Both the position numbers and the translations under genes were made by a program. Shown piece by piece: positions 6,789 to 15,421 of a stretch of 48,730 nt of DNA. The DNA comes from Ruminococcus sp. (GTDB taxonomy: Bacteria > Bacillota > Clostridia > Oscillospirales > Ruminococcaceae). Numbering within the stretch: position 1 is the stretch's first letter; each line of letters begins with the position of its first letter. The DNA is taken from contig JAJQCE010000026.1 of assembly GCA_021202895.1 (NCBI GenBank), positions 1 to 48,730 on the forward strand. Reading direction: 5' to 3'. The notes under the pieces were generated by a model. It was not told where the DNA came from, did not search any database, and worked only from the letters and a program-made list of their open reading frames with translations.

Positions 6789-9539
6789 ATGAGAAAGACA
6801 AAGCTATTAGCTTTAATTTGTGCGGTGTGCTTTATGTTTGTCTGTCTGCCGACGGCGGCTTTTGCGGACAGTGAAGCGGATGAAACGGCAGAGCTTACGG
6901 AGACTTTACAGACTATGGAAATTTTAATTGACGGAAGTACTGCATCTGATGCAGAGAATAATTTATGGAACGGATTCGGATTTATTTCGGCAAACAATTC
7001 CTCACGGCTTCTTTTGGATTACAAGGCGGAAAATCCTGACGCTTACTGGGAGCTTTTGAATCAGATGTTTAACCCCGACGGCGCAATTGCTATGACACAC
7101 ATTAAAATAGAGATGGGTGCGGATATAAATTCGTCAAGCGGAACTGAGCCTTCAACTAAGCGCAGCGAGGATGAGGAAGCGGACGTGACAAGAGGAGCAG
7201 GCTTTCAGCTTGCGGCGGATGCGCTTACTATAAATCCTGATATTACGCTCGAACTGCTTTCATGGGGAGCACCGGGATTTGTTAAAAATGCGCAGACGAC
7301 AGATGAAAAGTACTCTCTGAGATACTCGTGGTTTAAGGAAACGCTTGATGCGGCTTATGAAACCTATGGACTGGAATTTCAGTACATTTCTCCTAACTAC
7401 AATGAAAAGGCGGTAGACGCCGAATGGATTAAGTATTTTGCATCATGCCTGAAAAGCGAAACGGACACTCCGTATGCCTATGATGAAATAAAGATAGTTG
7501 CAGCTGACGAGGAGTGCAGCAATGTTCAGATAGCGCAGAAAATGCTTGCCGACGAGGAGCTTATGGAGGCGGTTGACGTTATAGGAATTCACTATTCTTC
7601 AACCACAGATGAGGATGCTCTCAGATGCAAGGAGGAGTACGGCAAGGAGCTTTGGTACAGCGAGGGTATTTCACCTGCGAGCGTATCGGAATATGCGGCG
7701 AATGCGGGAGATGGTAATACTGGTATAAACGGCGTCAACAGTCTGCTTGACGTTGCGGGCAGAATTGTAAATATGTATTACACAGGCGGCTTTACAATGT
7801 ATGAATTTCAGCCTGCAATTGCGGCTTATTACAGCGGTGCGACATACTATCCAAAGCAGCTTATTACAGCAAATGAACCGTGGTCGGGATATACTGAAAT
7901 CGGAGCGGGAGTTTATATGTGCGAGCATTTCAGCTTGTTTAGCGAAAAGGGTTGGCAGTTTGTAGACAGCGCCTGCTACGGCGATGGAACGGAGAGCAAT
8001 CATGTTCTTTATGATACGACAAACAATTATCTGACGCTCACCGACCCAGATACGGGAGATTACTCGACAATTTTAGTTAATAACACTGATACAGAGAGAA
8101 ATTATACCTTTACCGTAATCAATCTTGACAAGGCTTCTTCAAATGTTCAGGTCTGGGAAACGAGAGGCGCAGAGGACGGCGAAGAGTATGATGCGAACTA
8201 TTTTAAAAATATCATGCAGATAGAGCCTGAATCAGGTGATGACGGCAGCTTTACCTATCAGATAACTGTAAAACCCTATTCAATGGTGACGGTTTCTACA
8301 TTAGAGGTTACAGCGGAGGACTATTCCTCAGATACCGAAAGCACACGTCTTGAGCTTCCATATACGGACGACTTTGAGTATACGGATTATGAGGAAAATT
8401 ACCTTTCATCACGAGGATATGCTCCTCGTTACACTACAGACCAAAGCGGAGCTTTTGAAGTTGTTACTGATTATGACGATGAACATTCAAATGTTTTGGT
8501 TCAGCAGATTACAAAGCAGACAAAAGGTTTAGAGTGGGCAAATTCTCCTGATCCAGTTACAACATTAGGCGACGACACATGGGCAAACTACACGGTCAGC
8601 GCAGATGTGCTTCTCGACCAGAACGCTGAAAATGAAATAGATGAGGACGATGAGTACGATCCAAGTGAAACCTATGTCGGAATAGGGCTAAGGTACATAA
8701 ATTCATCGGCTTCACAGTCCAAGAGCGGTTATCGTATTCAGATAAGCGCAGACGGCAAATGGCAGCTTTACCGAATGAGCGAGGTGCTTGACGAGGGCGA
8801 TATAGATGGTTTTGACGTCAGTCAGTGGCACAGTATTTCAATTACAGCGATGGGAGATAATATTTCGGCGACGGTCGATGGCGTTCAGGTGGTCAACCTG
8901 ACGCTTACGGATGAGGTTACATTCTCAGGACGTGTGGGACTTTTTAGCTCCTACAATCAAAACTGCTATGACAATCTGAGCGTTTCAACTGTGGATATGA
9001 CAAATTACATAACGAGGATTGACAACCTTGACAGCTCGGTTTCGTTTGACGGCGAATGGGCGCACAACGTGATGGATTCCTACACCTGCCACAACAGAAC
9101 ATCTTCAGCTTCTGAATCAGGCAGCTTTACATTCAGCTTTAACGGCGACAGCTTAGCGCTTATCGGAACGGCAAGCAGTGCGCAGCTGCGTATAACGATT
9201 GATGGCAGCGTTGTGGTTGACGGCGAGGAGTTCAGCGGTTCTAACGCTAAATCTGCATTCTGGCACAGGTACAGCTTAGGCTATGACGATCATGAGGTTA
9301 CAGTCGAGGTGCTGTCAGGAAGTGTATCGCTTGACGCAATTGAATACGGCAGCAAGACTGTGCTGACAAACGGCGACACAAGCGGCGGATATATCGAAGA
9401 GGAAACGCTTAACACCTCTGCGAAAGCCACAGCTTCAAGCTCAGACAGCCGTAAAACCGCAGCTTTAATAGCGACAGCGGCAGGAAAAATCTCAAGCCCT
9501 CGTTTCACTGCTCCTTATAGTTTACAATATCAGCTTTAA
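6789..9539 (+). CDS. Secreted GH59 galactocerebrosidase-like beta-galactosidase with lectin-like and extra C-terminal domains
   Basis: A signal peptide (MRKTKLLALICAVCFMFV to about AFA) precedes a catalytic domain matching animal galactocerebrosidase over its whole length. Shared segments include GFGFISANNSSRLLLDY, KIEMGAD, GTEPS and NEPWSGYTEIG. In mature family members the acid/base Glu lies in a WNER motif, here NYNEK (Glu206, 7404-7406). The nucleophile lies in LWSSE, here LWYSE (Glu292, 7662-7664). A beta-sandwich (about 420-520), a GALC-type lectin domain (about 525-740) and another small beta-domain (about 745-870) follow. An upstream TTG at 6771 is in frame, but ATG 6789 gives the better signal peptide. 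The last residues run 35 bases into the convergent gene and lack an anchor. GH59 enzymes cleave beta-galactosides; the bacterial substrate here is not known. Confidence 0.85.
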   Translation: MRKTKLLALICAVCFMFVCLPTAAFADSEADETAELTETLQTMEILIDGSTASDAENNLWNGFGFISANNSSRLLLDYKAENPDAYWELLNQMFNPDGAIAMTHIKIEMGADINSSSGTEPSTKRSEDEEADVTRGAGFQLAADALTINPDITLELLSWGAPGFVKNAQTTDEKYSLRYSWFKETLDAAYETYGLEFQYISPNYNEKAVDAEWIKYFASCLKSETDTPYAYDEIKIVAADEECSNVQIAQKMLADEELMEAVDVIGIHYSSTTDEDALRCKEEYGKELWYSEGISPASVSEYAANAGDGNTGINGVNSLLDVAGRIVNMYYTGGFTMYEFQPAIAAYYSGATYYPKQLITANEPWSGYTEIGAGVYMCEHFSLFSEKGWQFVDSACYGDGTESNHVLYDTTNNYLTLTDPDTGDYSTILVNNTDTERNYTFTVINLDKASSNVQVWETRGAEDGEEYDANYFKNIMQIEPESGDDGSFTYQITVKPYSMVTVSTLEVTAEDYSSDTESTRLELPYTDDFEYTDYEENYLSSRGYAPRYTTDQSGAFEVVTDYDDEHSNVLVQQITKQTKGLEWANSPDPVTTLGDDTWANYTVSADVLLDQNAENEIDEDDEYDPSETYVGIGLRYINSSASQSKSGYRIQISADGKWQLYRMSEVLDEGDIDGFDVSQWHSISITAMGDNISATVDGVQVVNLTLTDEVTFSGRVGLFSSYNQNCYDNLSVSTVDMTNYITRIDNLDSSVSFDGEWAHNVMDSYTCHNRTSSASESGSFTFSFNGDSLALIGTASSAQLRITIDGSVVVDGEEFSGSNAKSAFWHRYSLGYDDHEVTVEVLSGSVSLDAIEYGSKTVLTNGDTSGGYIEEETLNTSAKATASSSDSRKTAALIATAAGKISSPRFTAPYSLQYQL

Positions 9540-10131
9540 ATTCCTCAATTCTTATTATCACATCGCTGCTGATTGCAAACTCGTGAATTTTGAGCAAATT
9601 TCTGATCGACACAACAAGGTCAATTGCGAACACTCCGAAAAATGCGCCGATAAAGAATGAAAACGCAAGGTTCTGCGAAAGCCAAAAGAGAGTGTTTTCT
9701 ATTCTGGGGTTTATCAGGAAATAATACAGTGCGCTTAAAATCATCCAGTAAAAGCTATAGCGGGGACAGATAACACCCTTGATATTAAATTTATTGTTTG
9801 TATAATCCCAAAGCTTGATGTTAAGCTTTACGATAAACAAAAGCCCTGTGAAATACTCAACAACGGTAATGCAGATTGCCATAGCTACAAACAAAAGCAG
9901 CTTTCTTAGCGCATCACATTCATTGTCAATAAGTATGTAGGCTTCAAGCTGGGAGAGCAGGAAAAGTATTATCAGACTAATCCCATAAAGAGGCAGGTAG
10001 GGACCCATGAGAAATCCAGGGTTTACCCATTTGTGTTCAGGCATAAAAAGTCTGCGGTAAAAAAACTCCAGTACCCAGCCTATCATACTTCCTATTGCAA
10101 ATAAAAAGGCAAGCGTCAAGAAAAATCCCAT
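9505..10131 (-). CDS. CmpB-like (PF06541) integral membrane protein
   Basis: A 208-residue protein with about five hydrophobic segments. Near the N-terminus it carries the family signature GWVLEFFYRR followed by WVNPGFLMGPYLPLYG, and later the GVICPRYSFYW segment. These match the putative ABC-transporter type IV / CmpB family (PF06541), common and poorly characterised in Firmicutes. It is the last gene of the minus-strand operon after GH95 and the GH26-like lipoprotein, starting 23 bases after the latter's stop. Its 3' end overlaps the 3' end of the convergent GH59 gene by 35 bases and no terminator is visible between them. The name of the family should not be read as evidence of transport. 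Confidence 0.82.
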   Translation of the reverse strand: MGFFLTLAFLFAIGSMIGWVLEFFYRRLFMPEHKWVNPGFLMGPYLPLYGISLIILFLLSQLEAYILIDNECDALRKLLLFVAMAICITVVEYFTGLLFIVKLNIKLWDYTNNKFNIKGVICPRYSFYWMILSALYYFLINPRIENTLFWLSQNLAFSFFIGAFFGVFAIDLVVSIRNLLKIHEFAISSDVIIRIEEFKADIVNYKEQ

Positions 10132-10154
10132 TCAATCAACTCCAAATTTGTACT

Positions 10155-11939
10155 TTAGTCAGATTCCGCTTCGGATTTTATACTTTTAGCAACCGCCACA
10201 ATATCAGGCAGCTCTTCAAGCGTAAGAGTGTAATTATTGTTGTAATATTCAACAAACCGTGTGAGAAGTGAAGCCGCTGTGTCCTCGTCAGTTTCGTCAA
10301 GTCCTGTTTCAGCGCTTAAATAAGGCTCGCTGTAAAGGGCAGTGTAGCACCAAAAAGCGTTTTCCTGCAAAATGCTCTCCATTGCAGGGAGATTGCCGCA
10401 TTCGCTTATAGCTATAGGCTTGGTCTTGCAGATGTTGTTTAGCGACAAAAGCGTGTTTATCTGCGCCGAACGGTCGCCGTCAGTGTAAATGTCAGCTGAA
10501 ATCACATCGCAGTATTCGTCGCCTACATACCAGTCGGCATTCTGCGCACTCCACACCCAAATGAGATTGTTAAGCTCGTGATATTCGGTCATTCTGGTGT
10601 ACATAAGCTGCCAGAGCCAGATGTAAGCCTCCTCATCCGTGCCCCACCAGTAAAGTCCGTTGCTTGCAACAGGCAGAGGACGCCAAATTACAGGCACCTT
10701 TTCCTCCTTTAGCTTAGAAAGCTTTGCGGAGATAGTATCTATATCCTGTAAAATCAGATAGCATTCCTCACTTATTTCACCGCTTGAATACATATATTCA
10801 ATTTGCTCACTGTCCCACATTGCCATCTCTTTAACGCTGTATTCAAGCTGCTCTTCAGTCTGAGTAATTGAAGCTGCCTGAGAGCCTGCGCTTTGCTGCT
10901 CCTCGTCTAAATCGTCAGCGTAGCTGTCGGTATTTTCAACCTCAACCTCTATTTTTTCAGGCATTGCGTTTGTGATGTCAAAGTCAACCTCACTGATTTC
11001 AATATCAGTGCTGTTTTCATCGCCCGACGGGTCAATCCAGTACCAGTCGTAAGCGACAATACCGCCGTTTTCAAAGTAGTCTATTGCTTTTGAAATGTCT
11101 TTTACATTGTACTTTGTGTATGCGCCTATGTCGGAAACTCTTATAGCAGGGTATTTCGACGTAAGCTCCTTTACAGCGTCTGTTTCGGCAGTAGTGCCTG
11201 CTGTGTCGTGCTGTGCGGTAAGAACCTGATTGCCGTAATCGGAGCAGAGAAGCGAGTAGAGAGCCTGCGCTCTGTAGCTTGCGCTGTCGTTTGAAAGTGA
11301 AGCGTCTGAAAGCTCCATATCAAGCGAGCTTACATCATCGCTTGCTTCTATCTTAACATAGTCTATGTCAACAGCGTTTTCGGTTGACTCAATTGTAATT
11401 TCATTTATACCCTCTTCAAGCCAGATATTTGAAAGAGTTTTTTCTGCAAAAACACCATCGCCTGTAGTTCTGTAAATCCAGACTGCTTCGCCGTTTACAT
11501 AAAGCGTTGAGTTGAGCGCACTGTCAGCGGCTGTCATTACAGTAATATTGTAAAACTGCGATTCGGGCAGATCAAAGCTTAAGCTCCAGTTTTCAAGGGT
11601 TGCTCCCGATATATATCCGTCGCCTTTAAATGAGGCTCTGTCTTTTTTTATTGAGATGTCGTCTCCAATAATCATTCCAGATTCAGCTTGATAGGTTTTG
11701 GAATATTCGACGTAAGGTACTTCAACATTTTCAAAGCTTACTTCCGTTGACTGTGAATCGCCTGATGAGGTATCGGAGACAGAATCTGTACCTGACGAAA
11801 GCTCTGTTGTCGCAGAAACGGAAGAATCCTCGTCTGTAGTTATCTTTTCATTTTGTGAAATAGAAGTGCTGCAGGAGGCAAATGTGGTTAAAGCTATAAT
11901 CGCAGAAACACAAGCCGCCGCAAGTCTTTTTAATTTCAT
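10155..11939 (-). CDS. GH26-like lipoprotein with CBM35-like module, predicted catalytically impaired
   Basis: A 594-residue lipoprotein with lipobox FASC (Cys23) and a Ser/Thr-rich linker to about residue 70. A CBM35-like beta-sandwich (about 80-200, starting KTYQAESG) precedes a GH26 fold (about 222-585). Conserved GH26 pieces are present: TAQHD, YDWYW, WLWQLMYTRM, NNLIWVWSAQN and the nucleophile motif AISECGN (Glu513). However, the acid/base motif normally WRPLHE reads WRPLPVASNGLYWWG, so the catalytic Glu is Val424 (10668-10670) and the preceding His is Pro. The intact paralogue at 36981-38672 has LHEGGG at this place. An acidic insert (about 305-395) interrupts the barrel. Most likely this is a non-hydrolysing carbohydrate-binding pseudo-enzyme, or one with altered chemistry. 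It starts 23 bases after the GH95 stop, in the same operon. Confidence 0.88.
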   Translation of the reverse strand: MKLKRLAAACVSAIIALTTFASCSTSISQNEKITTDEDSSVSATTELSSGTDSVSDTSSGDSQSTEVSFENVEVPYVEYSKTYQAESGMIIGDDISIKKDRASFKGDGYISGATLENWSLSFDLPESQFYNITVMTAADSALNSTLYVNGEAVWIYRTTGDGVFAEKTLSNIWLEEGINEITIESTENAVDIDYVKIEASDDVSSLDMELSDASLSNDSASYRAQALYSLLCSDYGNQVLTAQHDTAGTTAETDAVKELTSKYPAIRVSDIGAYTKYNVKDISKAIDYFENGGIVAYDWYWIDPSGDENSTDIEISEVDFDITNAMPEKIEVEVENTDSYADDLDEEQQSAGSQAASITQTEEQLEYSVKEMAMWDSEQIEYMYSSGEISEECYLILQDIDTISAKLSKLKEEKVPVIWRPLPVASNGLYWWGTDEEAYIWLWQLMYTRMTEYHELNNLIWVWSAQNADWYVGDEYCDVISADIYTDGDRSAQINTLLSLNNICKTKPIAISECGNLPAMESILQENAFWCYTALYSEPYLSAETGLDETDEDTAASLLTRFVEYYNNNYTLTLEELPDIVAVAKSIKSEAESD

Positions 11940-11962
11940 TATTTGTTTCCTCTTTCCTTAAT

Positions 11963-14254
11963 TTATTGAATACGGCAAACGGTAAGCTGTTCGCCGGCTT
12001 TTAATTCTATTGTCGCTAAATCGCCGTCTGTTTTGCTTGCTTCTTTTGATATTTCACAGCCGTTCGGCACAAGCAGCTTTAAGGAAACGTCCTTGTCGGG
12101 AACAATTTCAGCAAGTTTAACTTCGCCGTTTTTCCATTCGCAGTTTACGGTCAAAGCTCCTCTTGCTCTCAGACCGCTGAAGCGACCGCTGCTCCATGCT
12201 TTAGGAAGTGCAGGGAGAAGAATAAGCTCGCTATTTTCGCTTTGGATAAGTGCTTCTGTAATTCCTGCCGCACCTCCAAAGTTTCCGTCAATCTGAAACG
12301 GAGGGTGCATATCAAAAAGATTTACGTTTGTTGAATTAGTCAGCAGCGCACGGACGTTTTCTCCAACCTTGTCAGCGTCAAAAAGTCTTGCCCAAAAGTT
12401 TATAATCCACGCTCTCGACCAGCCTGTGTGACCTCCGCCATTTGCAAGCCTGCGCTCAAGCGTGGCTTTCGCCGCCTTTGCAAGCTCAGGAGTTGAGCGT
12501 TTGGTTATAATGTCGGCAGGGTAAAGCGCAAAAAGCTGTGAAATATGTCTGTGCCCTGGTTCAACCTCGTCATAGTCCTCAGCCCATTCTTTAATCTGAC
12601 CGTACTTGCCGATTTCAGGCTTGGGAAGCTTGTCACGCATAGCGGAAAGCTTTTCTGCGTATTCGCTGTCAATTTTTAAAATTTCAGCCGATTCGATAAC
12701 TGCGGTAAAAAGCTCAAAAATAATCTGACTGTCCATTGACGGACCTATGCAGAGCGAGCCCTGTGTGCCGCTTTGAGTTATGTAGGTGTTTTCAGGAGAA
12801 ACAGACGGACAGGTTACAAGCCGTCCCTTTTTGTCCTCTATGAGAAAGTCCTCAAAAAACTGCGCCGCCTCTTTCAAGGTGGGGTATTTTTCTTTGAGAA
12901 AATCAACGTCAAGTGTAAATTTGTAATGCTCCCAAAGGTGCAGGCAAAGCCATGCCGCTCCCATAGGCCATTGAGTTGCAGGCATCCACAGATCCTGCGG
13001 AGCAGTGTCGCCCCAGATGTCTGTGTTGTGGTGACAAACAAATCCGCCGCAGCCGTACATCTCTTTAGCTGTTACTCTGCCGTTCGGACGCATACGCTCT
13101 ATATGGTCGAAAAGTGGATTTGAAAGCTCAGAAAGATTAGCGGTTTCTGCGCCCCAGTAGTTCATCTCGGTGTTTATATTTACTGTGAATTTACTGCCCC
13201 ATGCAGGCCACATATCCTGATTCCAAATACCTTGAAGATTCATGGGAAGAGTACCCTCACGGCTTGCGGAAATCATCAGGTATCTTGCAAAATTCCAGTA
13301 AAGAGTAATGAGCCTGTTATCCTCTCCTCCATCAGCAAAAGCCTTAAGACGCTCATCAGTGGGGAGCTTATTTTCTTCACCGCCAAGGCTCAGCGAAGCT
13401 CTGTCGTAGAGGGACTTATAGTCGGCTATATGGCGAGCTTTAAGCTCATCAAAGGGAATAATAGAAGCCATCTGTACGTCACGGACAACCTTAACCATGT
13501 AATCATCACAGCGAAAGCTTGTAAGCGCACTGAGAATTAGCGTCACCTCGTCACAGCCTTTACATTCGATAAAGCTACCGTAAGGTGAAGCACTGCCGCC
13601 GCTGTGAAGAACTTTAACGAAAGCCGCAAAGCTAATGCCGTCCTCACTTCCACAACCGCCGTAAAAAAGCAAATCATCGTCGTGGACAGGGGAGTTGTCG
13701 TCAAAATAATCATCTCTGCCGTCAATTTTTACTTTGATGTTAATTGAAGCAGGCTTTGAAGCGCTTATTTTCATCACAAAAACCTGATCAGGCTCAGAGA
13801 TAAAGGCTTCTCGCTTAAAATCCATGCCGTCAATCGAGTATTCGCACGTTACGACAGCATTGCCAAGGTCAAGCGAATTGTATTTATAATCAACGACTGC
13901 ACTGTCAGATATGATATTAAGTTCGCCTAGCGGCATATAGTGACGCTGATTTACAGGAGTGCCGCAAAACGCATCGTGAACTATATCCTCCGCCTCCTTA
14001 ATTTTTTCATCAAAGAGCAGACTGCGAACCTTTTGCAGATTAGGCAGAGCGGATTTGTTGTTTCTTTCTCTAGTCCCGCCCGACCAGATTGAATCTTCGT
14101 TGAGCAAAATTCGTTCATATGTAGGCTGTCCAAAAATCATAGCTCCTATTCTGCCGTTGCCAAGCGGCAAAGCTTCATTGAAATTCTCTGCGGCTTTTTT
14201 GTACCACAGCAAGTTTTCGTCAAAATGGTCTGATTTATTCTGAAAATTTGACAT
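11963..14254 (-). CDS. GH95 alpha-L-fucosidase (or alpha-L-galactosidase), cytoplasmic
   Basis: A 763-residue protein with the complete GH95 plan: N-terminal beta-domain starting with [22 protein letters not shown], an (alpha/alpha)6 barrel, and a C-terminal beta-domain. By comparison with Bifidobacterium AfcA, the Asn pair is N359/N361 in NINTEMNYW. The general acid is probably E488 in SVSPENT, and the Asp is D656 in FQIDGNFGG. All are present, so the enzyme should be active as an inverting hydrolase of terminal alpha-1,2-fucose or, in some relatives, alpha-L-galactose. There is no signal peptide, so it acts on imported oligosaccharides. It is the first gene of the operon with the GH26-like lipoprotein and CmpB-like protein, behind a good promoter at 14297-14325. 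Confidence 0.93.
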   Translation of the reverse strand: MSNFQNKSDHFDENLLWYKKAAENFNEALPLGNGRIGAMIFGQPTYERILLNEDSIWSGGTRERNNKSALPNLQKVRSLLFDEKIKEAEDIVHDAFCGTPVNQRHYMPLGELNIISDSAVVDYKYNSLDLGNAVVTCEYSIDGMDFKREAFISEPDQVFVMKISASKPASINIKVKIDGRDDYFDDNSPVHDDDLLFYGGCGSEDGISFAAFVKVLHSGGSASPYGSFIECKGCDEVTLILSALTSFRCDDYMVKVVRDVQMASIIPFDELKARHIADYKSLYDRASLSLGGEENKLPTDERLKAFADGGEDNRLITLYWNFARYLMISASREGTLPMNLQGIWNQDMWPAWGSKFTVNINTEMNYWGAETANLSELSNPLFDHIERMRPNGRVTAKEMYGCGGFVCHHNTDIWGDTAPQDLWMPATQWPMGAAWLCLHLWEHYKFTLDVDFLKEKYPTLKEAAQFFEDFLIEDKKGRLVTCPSVSPENTYITQSGTQGSLCIGPSMDSQIIFELFTAVIESAEILKIDSEYAEKLSAMRDKLPKPEIGKYGQIKEWAEDYDEVEPGHRHISQLFALYPADIITKRSTPELAKAAKATLERRLANGGGHTGWSRAWIINFWARLFDADKVGENVRALLTNSTNVNLFDMHPPFQIDGNFGGAAGITEALIQSENSELILLPALPKAWSSGRFSGLRARGALTVNCEWKNGEVKLAEIVPDKDVSLKLLVPNGCEISKEASKTDGDLATIELKAGEQLTVCRIQ

Positions 14255-14296
14255 GATTGTTATCCTTTCGCTTTTATTTGCGTTACATTCTTTATT

Positions 14297-14325
14297 ATTA
14301 TACCATATTTCAAGAAAAAAATCAA
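14297..14325 (-). promoter_or_regulatory. Promoter of the GH95 operon
   Basis: On the minus strand TTGATT (14325-14320) and TATAAT (14302-14297) are separated by 17 bases. The GH95 start codon is about 43 bases downstream. Confidence 0.75.
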
Positions 14326-14433
14326 CACCTAATCAACGTTTTTTATGGCATTAAAATAAATTGTCAAAGTTACAGCTGAAATCTATCAAAAATTTAATTT
14401 TTAAATAAATTACCATGCTGCATTTCATTACAT

Positions 14434-14466
14434 AAAACTCTCATTTAATATAAATCGAGAGTTTTT
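14434..14466 (+). terminator. Hairpin with T-run in the spacer before the MarR gene
   Basis: AAAACTCTC (14434-14442) and GAGAGTTTT (14457-14465) form a 9-base-pair stem with a 14-base loop, followed by T and an AT-rich stretch. It resembles an intrinsic terminator, but no plus-strand gene lies upstream, so its role is unclear. The rest of 14326-14860 holds only the possible short peptide at 14613. Confidence 0.35.
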
Positions 14467-14612
14467 CATGGATTTATTGACAAAAAAATAAATTGGTTGG
14501 ATTTATGGAGGCACTGACGTAAAAAACCTCGTCTAATCCGATTTATTCTCGGCTAATAAAACCGCAGAAAAAAGCAAAATAATATATAACAAAAAGGAGC
14601 AAACAGTCTTAT

Positions 14613-14693
14613 ATGGCAACTAAAGTTAAGAATATATTAATGATAATTTCATCTGTTTTATTATTTTATCTTGTATGTCTGAGATGTATATAA
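14613..14693 (+). CDS. Possible 26-residue hydrophobic peptide
   Basis: The frame reads MATKVKNILMIISSVLLFYL followed by VCLRCI and a stop. AAGGAG (14594-14599) lies 13 bases upstream of the ATG, slightly farther than usual. The peptide would be one short membrane helix with a basic N-terminus, like many small membrane or toxin-like peptides. A second open frame begins within its end (ATG at 14684, 52 codons to 14842, Lys-rich start MYINVIKEGKKDVEKIL), which might be a separate peptide or part of a decayed gene. Neither is recognised; both could be chance frames in AT-rich DNA. Confidence 0.25.
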   Translation: MATKVKNILMIISSVLLFYLVCLRCI

Positions 14694-14860
14694 ATGTAAT
14701 CAAAGAAGGCAAGAAAGACGTTGAAAAAATACTTGGGTTTTTGTATATAAGTGAACTTCGTTTGCTGCTTGTCGGTTGGTTTAAAAAATCGCATAATTTC
14801 GTATTGATGTGTCTTAACGAAATTTTCACAGTAAATAAATAGTTTTTTATGAAAATTCTC

Positions 14861-14906
14861 TTGACAATTCACTGCGATTGATATATAATTAGTTTGTAAA
14901 CTAATT
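14861..14906 (+). promoter_or_regulatory. Promoter and MarR operator of the marR-ABC exporter operon
   Basis: A consensus promoter, TTGACA (14861-14866) and TATAAT (14884-14889) with a 17-base spacer, is overlapped at its -10 end by the inverted repeat AATTAGTTT-GT-AAACTAATT (14887-14906; 9-base arms, 2-base centre). Repeats of this size and position are the usual binding sites of MarR proteins, and the first gene of the operon encodes one. Autorepression is therefore likely. Confidence 0.8.
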
Positions 14907-14938
14907 ATTTTTGGTAGACTGAATAGGAGTTGATCAAA

Positions 14939-15421
14939 ATGAAAAAAAAGGAAATAGTAAACATTGAAAAGCCGAAGCATTTGCTTGAGGACGAGAGTGC
15001 GAAGCCGTCTATGCTGATAAATGATATATCTAAGCTTTTTAGGTATAGAGTTCGCAGAGAGTCTGAAAATGCTGGAGTTAATCATGGAAACCGTATGCTT
15101 CTTACAGAGCTCACACATGAGGACGGAGTGTCGCAGCTTAGCTTGGTTAAAAAGACCAGACTTAGTGCGCCTACCGTTTCAATTGCACTGACAAAGCTTG
15201 AAGCTGACGGACTTGTGAAGCGTGAAACTAATCCTGAGGATTTGCGAGCTGTCAGGGTGTATATTACCGATAAGGGCAGAGAAAAGGACGAGTATTTAAG
15301 AAGCATATGCCAAAATATAGAGGATATAATGCTCAAGGGTATTTCTGATGAGGAATATAAGGCGCTTATTTCAACGCTAAAGAAGATTCTCAGCAATCTT
15401 GTTGAAGAGGAGGAGCGGTAA
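14939..15421 (+). CDS. MarR-family transcriptional repressor
   Basis: A 160-residue winged-helix protein. The recognition-helix region reads LTHEDGVSQLSLVKKTRLSAPTVS with the wing DGLVKRETNPEDLRAVRVY, the most conserved DNA-binding part of MarR proteins. It is followed by ITDKGRE and a C-terminal dimerisation helix. The ATG at 14939 is preferred over an in-frame TTG at 14930 because AGGAG (14925-14929) sits nine bases before the ATG and would overlap the TTG. The palindrome at 14887-14906 over the promoter suggests autoregulation, lifted when a ligand, probably an exporter substrate, binds. Its stop directly abuts the TTG start of the first ABC gene. Confidence 0.93.
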   Translation: MKKKEIVNIEKPKHLLEDESAKPSMLINDISKLFRYRVRRESENAGVNHGNRMLLTELTHEDGVSQLSLVKKTRLSAPTVSIALTKLEADGLVKRETNPEDLRAVRVYITDKGREKDEYLRSICQNIEDIMLKGISDEEYKALISTLKKILSNLVEEEER

